In this document: positions 53,295 to 61,552 of the stretch, piece by piece
Position numbering within the stretch: position 1 is the stretch's first letter
Layout of the letters: each line of letters starts with the position of its first letter
Source of the DNA: Enterococcus_E cecorum_B
Lineage (GTDB): Bacteria > Bacillota > Bacilli > Lactobacillales > Enterococcaceae
Direction of reading: 5' to 3'
NCBI GenBank assembly: GCA_946499615.1
Contig: CAMMST010000002.1
Coordinates: forward strand, 32,445-96,444
DNA: 64,000 nt
Notes under the pieces: model-generated
Told to the model about the DNA's origin: nothing
The model's database searches: none
The model's input: the letters and a program-made list of their open reading frames with translations, nothing else
Translations under genes and position numbers: made by a program

Positions 53295-54129
53295 AAATAG
53301 TTATCGAGAAGTCCTAGCTAGGGCTTCTTCGTTTTTAGAGCAAAATCAATTAGAAGGTCATATGATTGAATATGTCTTCTTACAACGCAAACACTGGAAT
53401 AAAACCGATTATCTTTTGCATATGCATGAGACAATAACTGCAGAAGATCAAAAGCAAATTGATGAGGATATGGTCAAGCTATTAGCCCATTATCCCCCAC
53501 AATATTTAATTGGCAGTGAAGCATTTTTGGATTATCGCTTCAAAGTGACTCCGGATACCTTGATTCCGCGTCCTGAAACCGAAGAATTAGTAGAGAAGTG
53601 CTTAAAGTTAACGCAAAAGCAAGCGAATCAAGCTTTAAAAGTCGTTGATGTAGGAACGGGAACAGGGGCCATTGCTATCAGTTTGAAAGATAAAAGACCT
53701 GCTTGGCAAATGACTGCTGTGGATTTATCGGCATCAGCACTAGAAGTGGCAAAAGAGAACGCTCAGGAAATAGGGGTCCAAGTAGATTTTATTTTAAGTG
53801 ATTGTTTGACGGAGATTAGTGGACCGATGGATATTATTATTTCTAACCCGCCTTATATAAGCCAAGATGAATATGAATTGATGGATGTCAGTGTCCGCGA
53901 GTTTGAACCCAAAATGGCCTTATTTGCGGAAAATAATGGCCTTGCGATTTATCAAAAACTCGCCAAACAAGCAAAAAGTAAGTTAGCTAAGGATGGCAAG
54001 ATATTTTTAGAAATTGGTTTTATGCAAGGTCCTGCTGTGAAAGAACTATTTCAAGCAGCCTTTCCAAAAAAGCAAGTTTCGATTCATCAAGATTTATTTG
54101 GTAATGACCGAATGATTGTGGTGGAATAG
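53287..54129 (+). CDS. prmC: Release factor glutamine methyltransferase
   Basis: A 280-residue SAM-dependent methyltransferase that methylates the GGQ glutamine of release factors. SAM-binding motif VVDVGTGTGAIAI (about residue 120) and catalytic ISNPPYIS (about 190), with IPRPETEEL before. The overlap with prfA couples enzyme and substrate. A DnaA-box cluster begins at its stop codon. Confidence 0.96.
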   Translation: MGKNSYREVLARASSFLEQNQLEGHMIEYVFLQRKHWNKTDYLLHMHETITAEDQKQIDEDMVKLLAHYPPQYLIGSEAFLDYRFKVTPDTLIPRPETEELVEKCLKLTQKQANQALKVVDVGTGTGAIAISLKDKRPAWQMTAVDLSASALEVAKENAQEIGVQVDFILSDCLTEISGPMDIIISNPPYISQDEYELMDVSVREFEPKMALFAENNGLAIYQKLAKQAKSKLAKDGKIFLEIGFMQGPAVKELFQAAFPKKQVSIHQDLFGNDRMIVVE

Positions 54130-54231
54130 TGGATAAGTGGATATCTTTTCCACAAGTTGGGGATAATTAAGTAAGAAATGTGTATAAATCAAGAAATATA
54201 TGAAAAAAGGATGTGGATAAGTTGTGGATAC
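54128..54231. promoter_or_regulatory. Cluster of six DnaA-box-like nonamers
   Basis: Compared with TGTGGATAA (complement TTATCCACA): AGTGGATAA 54128-54136, AGTGGATAT 54136-54144, TTTTCCACA 54146-54154 (opposite strand), TGGGGATAA 54158-54166, perfect TGTGGATAA 54212-54220, and TGTGGATAC 54223-54231. Four have one mismatch, one has two and one is perfect. The last covers the ywlC start codon. Confidence 0.7.
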
Positions 54232-55234
54232 AATCATATATAAACAGGATTTAGCGACACCGGCACAGTTATTAAAATCAGGTCAAGTCGTGGCTTTTCC
54301 TACTGAGACAGTGTATGGCTTAGGGGCGAATGCTTTGGATAAAGAAGCGGTTAAACAAGTTTTTGCAGTAAAAGGCCGCCCGAGTGATAATCCGCTGATT
54401 GTCCATGTAGAAAGTTTTGAACAAGCAAAAAAATATATTCAAACGCTACATCCTTTGGCAGAAAAAATCGTCCAACAGTTTTGGCCAGGACCTTTAACGT
54501 TAATTTTTGAAATTATTCCGGGCTCTTTGCCACAAGAAGTAACAGGTGGCTTGACGACCGCCGCTTTTCGGATGCCAAATGCAAAATTGACTTTAGATTT
54601 GATTCATCAAGCTGGTGTGCCGTTAGTTGGACCAAGTGCCAATACTTCAGGAAAGCCTAGTCCTACTTGCGCTGCCCATGTCTATCATGATTTGCAAGGA
54701 AAAATTGCTGGCATTGTGGATGGGGGCAATTGTCAGGTTGGGGTAGAGTCTACAGTCCTAGATTTGAGTAATCCTGAAGCAGCACCAATGATTTTAAGAC
54801 CAGGTGCCATCACGAGGGAAATGTTAGCAGATTTTCTGGATATGGAGATTCTTTTGGACAAACATTTAGTCAAAGAAAGTGAAACCCCAAAATCACCTGG
54901 AATGAAATACAAACATTATTCACCAAATACACCAGTGATGATGGTTCAACCAGAAAATCTTGCCAAAGCTGTCGCCGATTTGAAAGCTCAGGGTAAGAAA
55001 TTAGGTTTATTGGCTAGTCCGAAGCAATTAGTAGGCCTAAATGCTGAGTTGGTTTCAGCTTATGAAGATGAGTCTGTTGAAGCGGCGACAAAAGGTTTGT
55101 TTGCAGGTTTGCGTGCTTTAGATGAACAGGACTTGGATTTAATTTTAGTCACTACGACTGCAGAAACTGGGTTAGGTCAGGCCTATATGAATCGCCTAAA
55201 AAAAGCCGCCGGACAAAAAATATATGAAGTATAG
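54224..55234 (+). CDS. ywlC: Threonylcarbamoyl-AMP synthase (Sua5/YwlC)
   Basis: A 336-residue enzyme for the first step of t6A tRNA modification. The YrdC domain (about residues 10-195) has FPTETVYGLGANA and KGRPSDNPLIVHV; the Sua5 C-terminal domain (about 230-336) follows after the SPGMKYKHYSP linker. GTG 54224 with AAAGGA about 14 bases ahead is the likely start. Expression may be controlled by DnaA through the box cluster over its start. Confidence 0.95.
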   Translation: MDTIIYKQDLATPAQLLKSGQVVAFPTETVYGLGANALDKEAVKQVFAVKGRPSDNPLIVHVESFEQAKKYIQTLHPLAEKIVQQFWPGPLTLIFEIIPGSLPQEVTGGLTTAAFRMPNAKLTLDLIHQAGVPLVGPSANTSGKPSPTCAAHVYHDLQGKIAGIVDGGNCQVGVESTVLDLSNPEAAPMILRPGAITREMLADFLDMEILLDKHLVKESETPKSPGMKYKHYSPNTPVMMVQPENLAKAVADLKAQGKKLGLLASPKQLVGLNAELVSAYEDESVEAATKGLFAGLRALDEQDLDLILVTTTAETGLGQAYMNRLKKAAGQKIYEV

Positions 55235-55256
55235 AATCATAAGTATAGTTTTTAAA

Positions 55257-55297
55257 ACATTGTCTATCTACCAATAATGGATAGTCAATGTTTTTTT
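55257..55297 (+). terminator. ywlC terminator
   Basis: ACATTG plus CTATC pair with GATAG plus CAATGT around a T-T mismatch, followed by seven T. It marks the end of the tdk-ywlC backbone before the accessory insertion. Confidence 0.85.
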
Positions 55298-55456
55298 AGT
55301 TGAAAAAATTTTGAAATATTGTGATTAGCTTTGAATGAACAGGAATCAATCTGGAAAAGAAAATGCAGGCCAATCATTTTGCTTATGATAAAATAATCCG
55401 TATACTGAAAGTTAAAGATGATAAAATTAGTTACAAATACCTAAGAAGGAGTAGAT

Positions 55457-56188
55457 ATGATTAAATTTCAACATATAAGTAAAAATTATGGCAAGACTGC
55501 TATTTTAAAAGATATTTCAATGCAAATAAATACAGGCGAATTCATTTGCTTAGTTGGACCAAGTGGTAGTGGGAAAACGACTTTATTAAAGACGGTTAAT
55601 CGACTAGTCACTCCTGATAATGGTCAAATTTTATTAGATAATCAATCAATTAATCAGTGGCAATTAAGAGAGTTACGCTTGCAAATTGGTTACGTGATTC
55701 AGCAGATTTCCTTATTTCCACATATGACTGTCTATGAAAATATTACTTTAATTCCCGAATTAAAAAAAATTCCTAAAGCTAAATGGCAGGAAATGGCAAA
55801 TTTTTGGCTCAAAAAGGTTGGTCTAAATCCAAAAGAAGTCTTACATCGTTATCCCAAAGAGTTATCTGGTGGGCAACAACAGCGTGTCGGTATTGTGCGA
55901 GCATTAATTACGCAACCTAAGATATTATTGATGGACGAACCATTTAGTGCTTTGGATCCGTTAAGTCGTCAACAGTTACAGGACTTGCTCAAACAATTGC
56001 ATGAAGAATTACATTTAACTGTTCTTTTTGTTACGCATGATATGGACGAAGCGTTAAAGCTAGCTGATCGAATTGCAGTATTACAAAACGGTGAGCTAGT
56101 CCAATTTGCTAGTCCTTCAGTGATTCAAAGCAATCCGCAAAATGCATTTGTTGCACAGGTTTTGAAAGGACGTGAATATGATGCCTAG
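55457..56188 (+). CDS. Osmoprotectant ABC transporter ATP-binding protein (OpuCA-like, short)
   Basis: A 243-residue ATPase of the glycine betaine/carnitine/choline class. Walker A GPSGSGKTT, signature LSGGQQQR, Walker B ILLMDEPFSALDP and the H-loop FVTHDMDEA. It lacks the C-terminal CBS pair (about 100-130 residues) that senses ionic strength in OpuCA-like proteins, so gating by salt may differ. AAGAAGGAG precedes it. Overlaps the permease gene. Confidence 0.92.
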   Translation: MIKFQHISKNYGKTAILKDISMQINTGEFICLVGPSGSGKTTLLKTVNRLVTPDNGQILLDNQSINQWQLRELRLQIGYVIQQISLFPHMTVYENITLIPELKKIPKAKWQEMANFWLKKVGLNPKEVLHRYPKELSGGQQQRVGIVRALITQPKILLMDEPFSALDPLSRQQLQDLLKQLHEELHLTVLFVTHDMDEALKLADRIAVLQNGELVQFASPSVIQSNPQNAFVAQVLKGREYDA

Positions 56189-57668
56189 CCTTTTACAAGC
56201 AATTTTTCAACATTTACAACTTTCTATGAGTGCATTGTTATTAGCAAGCATCTTAGCAATTGGTTTAGCTTTAATTTTACAACCCTTTAAGCGTGTAGTT
56301 GCAGTTATTTTACAAATTACCGGAATTATGCAGACCATTCCCTCATTAGCCTTATTAGGATTATTTATTCCGTTTATGGGCATTGGCTTTACACCATCTT
56401 TAATTGCACTTATCATTTATGGGATTTTTCCTATATTACAAAATACGCTAGTTGGTCTAGCTAACGTTGATCCAAGTCTAGATGAGGCAGCGCGAGCCTT
56501 TGGAATGACGCGATGGGAGCGATTAAAAAAATTATCTTTGCCATTGGCTATGCCGATGATTTTATCTGGTATCCGGACTTCTGCCATCATGATTATAGGG
56601 ACAGCTACACTTGCGGCTTTAATTGGAGCAGGTGGTCTAGGAACGTATATTTTATTGGGAATCGATCGTCAAGATAATCAGTTGATTTTAATTGGAGCGC
56701 TTGCTTCGGCAGGATTAGCAATATTATTTAGTTTTTTATTACAATGGCTTCAACGATTGAAGCTTAAGCAAGTTGGGATTACCTTTGTTAGTTTGATTGC
56801 CATAACAGGTTTAACTTTTGTGCCGTTCTTTTTACAAACACAAACCAATAATACAATCGTAATTGCTGGTAAATTAGGTGCTGAACCCAACATCTTAATA
56901 CATATGTACAAACTATTAATTGAAGACCAGTCAGACTTGCATGTAGAATTAAAAGAAAATCTAGGAAAAACAAGTTTTTTATATCAAGCGTTAAAAAAAG
57001 GCTCAATTGATCTTTATCCAGAATTTACAGGAACGATTACGAGCACTTTATTGAAGCAAACACCAACAACTTCGACTGATCCTAAAACAGTTTATCAACA
57101 GGCAAAAAAAGGCATTTATCGTCAAGATCATTTAGTTTATTTGCAACCTATGGCCTATCAGAATACTTATGCATTAGCTGTACCAAAAAATTATGCTAAA
57201 CAACATCAATTAAAGAAGGTTAGTGACTTAAAAAAGGTAGAAAATCAAGCCATTGCTGGTTTTACCTTAGAATTTAACCAACGAAAAGATGGTAACCTCG
57301 GTTTACAAGAAAAATATCAGCTTTCTTTACAAGTCAAGACGATGGAACCTGCTTTACGCTATAAAGCACTTGAGCAAGGAAGTATTCAAATTGCTGATGT
57401 CTATTCAACTGATAGTGGCATCAAGAGATACAATCTAGTTTTACTTAAAGACGATCTTCAGCTTTTTCCACCTTATCAAGGAGCACCTTTAATTCGTGAG
57501 ACTACCTTAAAAAAATATCCTGAATTAAAGAAAATATTAAATCAATTAGCTGGAAAAATTACTGAAGAGCAAATGCAACAGATGAATTATCAGGTAGATG
57601 TATTGAAGAAATCGCCTGAGATGGTTGCTAAAGAATTTTTAGAAAAAAATCATTTGTTAACTAGTTAA
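56178..57668 (+). CDS. Osmoprotectant ABC transporter, fused permease and substrate-binding protein
   Basis: About 496 residues. The N-terminal half is an OpuCB-like permease with five to six helices and the coupling motif EAARAFGMTRWERLKKLSLP. The C-terminal half (from about residue 225) is an OpuCC-like binding domain beginning IVIAGKLGAEPNILIHMY and containing DLYPEFTGTI. Such fused forms (as in OpuF or BusAB) put the binding domain on the outer face, tethered by the last helix. The start is ATG 56178 or 56181, seven to ten bases after AAAGGA. Substrate (betaine, choline, carnitine or a related compound) is not determined. Confidence 0.92.
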   Translation: MMPSLLQAIFQHLQLSMSALLLASILAIGLALILQPFKRVVAVILQITGIMQTIPSLALLGLFIPFMGIGFTPSLIALIIYGIFPILQNTLVGLANVDPSLDEAARAFGMTRWERLKKLSLPLAMPMILSGIRTSAIMIIGTATLAALIGAGGLGTYILLGIDRQDNQLILIGALASAGLAILFSFLLQWLQRLKLKQVGITFVSLIAITGLTFVPFFLQTQTNNTIVIAGKLGAEPNILIHMYKLLIEDQSDLHVELKENLGKTSFLYQALKKGSIDLYPEFTGTITSTLLKQTPTTSTDPKTVYQQAKKGIYRQDHLVYLQPMAYQNTYALAVPKNYAKQHQLKKVSDLKKVENQAIAGFTLEFNQRKDGNLGLQEKYQLSLQVKTMEPALRYKALEQGSIQIADVYSTDSGIKRYNLVLLKDDLQLFPPYQGAPLIRETTLKKYPELKKILNQLAGKITEEQMQQMNYQVDVLKKSPEMVAKEFLEKNHLLTS

Positions 57669-57676
57669 ATTTTTAC

Positions 57677-57707
57677 TTGCCCTAGAGTTCACTCTAGGGT
57701 TTATTAT
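57677..57707 (+). promoter_or_regulatory. MerR-type promoter of the merR gene
   Basis: -35 TTGCCC (57677-57682), 19-bp spacer, -10 TATTAT (57702-57707). The spacer carries the dyad CCCTAGAGT-TC-ACTCTAGGG. The long spacer is the hallmark of MerR-activated promoters. The same dyad may also act as terminator of the transporter operon. Confidence 0.75.
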
Positions 57708-57727
57708 TTTATTGTGAGGTGAATATG

Positions 57728-58147
57728 ATGAATATCAAAAAAGCGGCAGAATTATTTGACTTAAGTGTTGATACACTTAGATATTATGAGCGTATTGGGG
57801 TTATTCCACCAGTTAAGCGTAATGAAAGTGGTTATCGGGAATACACAACGGCAGACTTAAATTGGATATATTTGGCAAAAAGCTTAAGAAATGCAGGGCT
57901 TTCGATTGAATCATTAATCGAATTTGCACATCTGGCTCAAATGCGCGAGAAAATCAATGTAGCTGAGGCGCAAAAACAAATTCTACATGAACAGTTAGCT
58001 GAATTAAATGAAAAAATTCAAGAAATGGAACAAGTTAGAGCGTTGTTAAGTTATAAAATAGAAACTTATGATGAACATTTGGCAAAATTTCAAGCAGGTA
58101 AGATGGATGAGAATACCATTGAAAAACTCTGGGAGAAAAAATTCTAA
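57728..58147 (+). CDS. MerR-family transcriptional regulator
   Basis: A 139-residue MerR protein. Winged helix MNIKKAAELFDLSVDTLRYYERIGVIPPVKRNESGYREYT (read in pieces), then a dimerising coiled coil (about residues 80-115, LHEQLAELNEKIQEMEQV). No cysteine pair for metal or redox sensing is seen, so the signal is unknown. ATG 57728 lies six bases after AGGTG; GTG 57719 and ATG 57725 are alternatives. It should bind its own promoter and that of the reductase. Confidence 0.92.
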   Translation: MNIKKAAELFDLSVDTLRYYERIGVIPPVKRNESGYREYTTADLNWIYLAKSLRNAGLSIESLIEFAHLAQMREKINVAEAQKQILHEQLAELNEKIQEMEQVRALLSYKIETYDEHLAKFQAGKMDENTIEKLWEKKF

Positions 58148-58153
58148 AATCAC

Positions 58154-58184
58154 TTGCCCTGGAGTTTACGCCAAAGTTTAGAAT
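58154..58184 (+). promoter_or_regulatory. MerR-type promoter of the aldo-keto reductase gene
   Basis: -35 TTGCCC (58154-58159), 19-bp spacer and -10 TAGAAT (58179-58184). The spacer dyad, CCCTGGAGT-TT-ACGCCAAAG, resembles the one before merR. Confidence 0.75.
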
Positions 58185-58216
58185 AAAATATATCAAGTAA
58201 AAGGAGAATCATAAAA

Positions 58217-59083
58217 ATGAACACAATTGAATTAAATAATGGAGTAGTTATGCCACAATTAGGTTACGGAGTGTACCAAATTCCAGCAGAACAAACTGCA
58301 GAAGCTGTATATCAAGCAATTAAGGCAGGATATCGTTTGATTGACACTGCAGCGGTATATGGAAATGAAAAAGAAACAGGGGAAGGAATTAAGAGAGCGA
58401 TTGAAGAAGGCGTCGTTACAAGAGAAGAGTTATTTGTCACTTCTAAATTATTTATCTTACAAGCACCTGAAAATCGTGCAAAAGAAACTGTAGAACATTC
58501 ATTAAAAGTGATGGGATTAGATTATTTAGACTTATATTTAATTCATCAGCCTTATGGGGATATTTATGGTGCTTGGCGTGCCCTAGTTACTTTACAAAAA
58601 AGTGGAAAATTACGTGCGATTGGTATTTCTAATTTTAAATCGGCGAAAATGATTGAATTTGTTGGTTTAAATGAAGTAAAAGCACAAATTAATCAAATTG
58701 AAGTTAATCCATGGTATCAAAGAAATGTTGATCAAGAATGGCATGAAAAATATGGCGTACAAATCGAAGCCTGGGCGCCATTTGCAGAAGGTCGTCATGA
58801 ATTGTTTACGAATCCGATATTAACTGAAATTGGTCAAAAATATCATAAATCAGTAGGGCAAGTTGTATTGCGATGGTTGATGCAAAGAGGCATTGTAGCT
58901 TTGGCAAAATCAGTTCGACCTGAAAGAATGGCAGAAAACATTGATATTTTTGATTTTGAGTTATCTAGTGATGATATGGAAGTGATTGCTAACTTGGATT
59001 TACAAGAATCAGCATTTTTTGATCATGACGCACCTCAACAAGTCGAATGGTTTATGCAAAGAATGTTAGCAACAGAGGAATAA
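58217..59083 (+). CDS. Aldo/keto reductase
   Basis: A 288-residue NADPH-dependent reductase. Catalytic tetrad visible: Asp43 and Tyr48 (DTAAVYGNE), Lys77 (VTSKLF) and His110 (LIHQP). The C-terminal cofactor segment ALAKSVRPERMAENIDIFDF is typical. It is similar to YtbE/2,5-diketo-gluconate-type reductases, which detoxify aldehydes. AAAGGAG precedes it. The MerR-type promoter fits induction by a reactive carbonyl or similar stress, an inference. Confidence 0.94.
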   Translation: MNTIELNNGVVMPQLGYGVYQIPAEQTAEAVYQAIKAGYRLIDTAAVYGNEKETGEGIKRAIEEGVVTREELFVTSKLFILQAPENRAKETVEHSLKVMGLDYLDLYLIHQPYGDIYGAWRALVTLQKSGKLRAIGISNFKSAKMIEFVGLNEVKAQINQIEVNPWYQRNVDQEWHEKYGVQIEAWAPFAEGRHELFTNPILTEIGQKYHKSVGQVVLRWLMQRGIVALAKSVRPERMAENIDIFDFELSSDDMEVIANLDLQESAFFDHDAPQQVEWFMQRMLATEE

Positions 59084-59168
59084 TTGAGTAAACAAAAATT
59101 ATCCAGTATTTTTAGTCGAAAGGTGAGAAAGTTGAAATATAAACATCAACTGTGGTGAGGAGAATGAA

Positions 59169-59480
59169 ATGCACAAAAAGCAGGGGTTGATTTTACCTAT
59201 TACGTTATTTTCATATTTTTTATTTTAATGGATAACTTGATTATTTTTACGAGCTCATTACAAATTGGCGAGATTTTTCGTTTTTCACCAACTGAATTAT
59301 CATGGGTATCCAGTGCCTTGACCAATACCATGCATCAAATTGGCGGACCATTGGGATTGGCAATTATTGTTTTAAACGCAAGCCAATTTAAGACGAAAAT
59401 GATGTTAATTGCTTGTTATACGGCTGTTGCGATTGTTATCATTGTATTTGGCATGCAAAAAAAAAGAATAGATGAAAAAA
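59169..59480 (+). pseudogene. Gutted MFS transporter (DHA2-like)
   Basis: An ATG at 59169 opens a first transmembrane helix (LILPITLFSYFLF) that ends at a stop after 19 codons. The continuation lies in another frame from 59228 (MDNLIIFTSSLQIGEIF, then LSWVSSALTNT), the second half of an MFS start. It then jumps to NTMHQIGGPLGLAIIV and a final helix, which belong near the C terminus of 14-helix drug transporters. So a frameshift and a deletion of most of the gene are seen. It was probably in the MerR regulon, directly behind the reductase. Confidence 0.78.
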
Positions 59481-59505
59481 GAACGATTTGGTGTCGTCCT
59501 TTTTT

Positions 59506-59688
59506 TCATTTCCAAAAACCAAATTCTTTCTTTTTGATTTCTTCAACAGAGTATAATTTGATGAGTCTACACATTTCAGTAGTTATGTTTTCATAGAGTA
59601 AGGAGTAATTATATCCTAAATTTTTCGCTGCGGCTTTAAGATATAGATTATATTCCTCGATTGTTAATTTTTCTGGCTTTTCAGACAT
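59506..59688 (-). CDS. Small unknown protein
   Basis: About 60 residues, soluble, rich in Glu, Lys and Tyr (EEYNLYLKAAAKNLGYNYSLLYENIT). GAGGTG lies six bases before ATG 59688, the preferred start; upstream codons to 59766 are unlike protein. It stands alone on the minus strand between the MFS remnant and glyA. I do not recognise it. Confidence 0.6.
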   Translation of the reverse strand: MSEKPEKLTIEEYNLYLKAAAKNLGYNYSLLYENITTEMCRLIKLYSVEEIKKKEFGFWK

Positions 59689-59800
59689 GTGCATCACCTC
59701 AAACCAAGTATAACATATTTTGTGGAAAAGGTTTACATGAAAATGTGTTGAATATTTTACATACAATCAGTGCAAAGTAGCTGATTTTTATTCGGTTTTA

Positions 59801-59809
59801 TGCTAGAAT
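59801..59809 (+). promoter_or_regulatory. Extended -10 promoter of glyA
   Basis: TGCTAGAAT fits TG-N-TATAAT with one change, 94 bp before the start. The leader between shows no clear riboswitch or T-box. Confidence 0.55.
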
Positions 59810-59902
59810 TTAAGAAACTACTTGAGATTTTTTCTTTTAGTGGCATTTTTTCGTCAGCAAGCATGCCTTGACTGATAATATTTTTAAAAAGGAGTGTCCT
59901 AC

Positions 59903-61141
59903 TTGGATTATAAGGCATTTGACCCAGAATTATGGCAAGCAATTGAAAATGAAGGCGTTCGTCAACAAAACAATTTGGAATTAATCGCGTCTGAAAATAT
60001 TGTTTCTAAAGGTGTTTTAGCAGCGCAAGGCAGTATTTTAACGAACAAATACGCAGAAGGTTATCCAAATAAACGTTACTATGGTGGTTGCGAATTTGTT
60101 GATGTTGTGGAAACTTTAGCTATCGAACGTGCAAAAGAACTTTTTGGTGCAAAATTTGCAAACGTACAACCTCACTCTGGTTCACAAGCAAATACAGCTG
60201 CTTATTTAGCATTAATTGAACCTGGTGATACTGTTTTAGGTATGGACCTTTCAGCAGGCGGACATTTAACGCATGGTTCACCTGTTAACTTTAGTGGCAA
60301 GACTTACCATTTTGTTGGTTATGGCGTTGATCCTACTACTGAAGTCATTGATTATGATGTTGTTCGTATTTTAGCACGCGAACATCAGCCAAAATTAATT
60401 GTAGCTGGGGCCTCTGCTTATTCAAGAATAATTGATTTTGCAAAATTTAGAGAAATTGCCGATGAAGTAGGCGCAAAATTAATGGTCGATATGGCGCATA
60501 TTGCTGGTCTTGTTGCCGCTGGTTTACATCCAAATCCAGTACCATATGCTGATATCGTAACAACAACTACGCACAAAACTTTACGCGGTCCTCGTGGGGG
60601 CATGATTTTAACGAATGACGAAGAATTAGTGAAAAAAGTGAATTCTGCTATTTTCCCTGGCATTCAAGGTGGCCCATTAGAACACGTGATTGCTGGTAAA
60701 GCTGTGGCATTTAAAGAAGCGTTAGATCCAAGTTTTAAAGAATACGCCCAACAAGTCATCAAGAATGCCAAGGCGATGGTGGATGTCTTTAATAATGAGC
60801 CTAAAGCCCGCTTAGTTTCTGGTGATACAGATAATCATTTATTACTAATGGAAGTGACTGGTTTTGGTCTAAATGGTAAAGAGGCCGAACATTTACTTGA
60901 TTCAGTAAATATCACGGTAAACAAAAATTCTATCCCATTTGAAACATTAAGTCCATTCAAGACAAGTGGTATCCGTATTGGTACACCTGCGATTACGAGC
61001 CGTGGCTTTAAAGAAGAAGATGCCGCTAAAGTCGCTGAGCTAATCGTCAAAGTCTTATCAAATAAAGAGGATGCCGATGTGCTTGCTCAAGTCAAACAAG
61101 AAGTGAAGAATTTAACGGATAAATATCCAATTTATAAATAG
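59903..61141 (+). CDS. glyA: Serine hydroxymethyltransferase
   Basis: A 412-residue PLP enzyme making glycine and methylene-THF from serine. LELIASENIVS near the N terminus, PHSGSQANTAAY, and the PLP Lys in TTTTHKTLRGPRGG (about residue 226). TTG 59903, eight bases after AAGGAG, is the likely start; GTG 59894 overlaps the ribosome site. glyA-upp after ywlC is the ancestral order. Confidence 0.96.
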   Translation: MDYKAFDPELWQAIENEGVRQQNNLELIASENIVSKGVLAAQGSILTNKYAEGYPNKRYYGGCEFVDVVETLAIERAKELFGAKFANVQPHSGSQANTAAYLALIEPGDTVLGMDLSAGGHLTHGSPVNFSGKTYHFVGYGVDPTTEVIDYDVVRILAREHQPKLIVAGASAYSRIIDFAKFREIADEVGAKLMVDMAHIAGLVAAGLHPNPVPYADIVTTTTHKTLRGPRGGMILTNDEELVKKVNSAIFPGIQGGPLEHVIAGKAVAFKEALDPSFKEYAQQVIKNAKAMVDVFNNEPKARLVSGDTDNHLLLMEVTGFGLNGKEAEHLLDSVNITVNKNSIPFETLSPFKTSGIRIGTPAITSRGFKEEDAAKVAELIVKVLSNKEDADVLAQVKQEVKNLTDKYPIYK

Positions 61142-61171
61142 TTTTTTCAGTAACTCAAATATAAATGAAAT

Positions 61172-61217
61172 CGACTACCCAAAAGTGCTAAATTGACTTT
61201 TGAATAGTCGGTTTTTT
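61172..61217 (+). terminator. glyA terminator
   Basis: CGACTA with TAGTCG outside and CAAAAGT with ACTTTTG inside, then six T. The minus-strand toxin gene ends inside this hairpin. Confidence 0.85.
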
Positions 61218-61552
61218 ACTTGATTAGATTTTAATAATGAGTCTAATTGTTCCTTTAAGTCTCTACCTGTATAGATAATAGCTAGAATATTTACTGTATC
61301 ATTTGATAAGTTTACTGTATATAATATTTGGTAATTATTAATAGCTAAGGTACGTAAACCTCTGCTTTTCCAAGGCTCTTCATCATACTTTTTATATCTT
61401 TCTGGGAAGTATTCGAGTGACCCAATAGCATCTAACAATTGATTTAATTGTTTCCTAGCAGCTGTTGGAGCGCAGAGCTGAACGGAAATATAGGAATATA
61501 TATTTCTTAAATCATTTTCAGCTCGTTTGGATACATTAACTTGATATATCAT
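61175..61552 (-). CDS. RelE/ParE-family toxin
   Basis: A 125-residue toxin of the ParE/RelE fold: VNVSKRAENDLRNIYSYI at the N terminus and GLRTLAINNYQILYTVN and ILAIIYTGRD later, all typical. It is about 25 residues longer than the usual 95-100. The extra C-terminal end (roughly after RDLKEQLDSLL) is encoded over the glyA terminator, whose hairpin supplies the stop. It overlaps the antitoxin by four bases. Whether it poisons gyrase or mRNA cannot be told. Confidence 0.9.
   Translation of the reverse strand: MIYQVNVSKRAENDLRNIYSYISVQLCAPTAARKQLNQLLDAIGSLEYFPERYKKYDEEPWKSRGLRTLAINNYQILYTVNLSNDTVNILAIIYTGRDLKEQLDSLLKSNQVKNRLFKSQFSTFG

Noticed and set aside
59810..59902. Possible riboswitch or T-box in the glyA leader
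   Set aside because: No T-box core sequence, no glycine or other known aptamer pattern and no terminator in the leader.
59757..59942. 61-codon minus-strand frame over the glyA leader
   Set aside because: It overlaps the glyA start and promoter, has no ribosome site, and resembles no protein.
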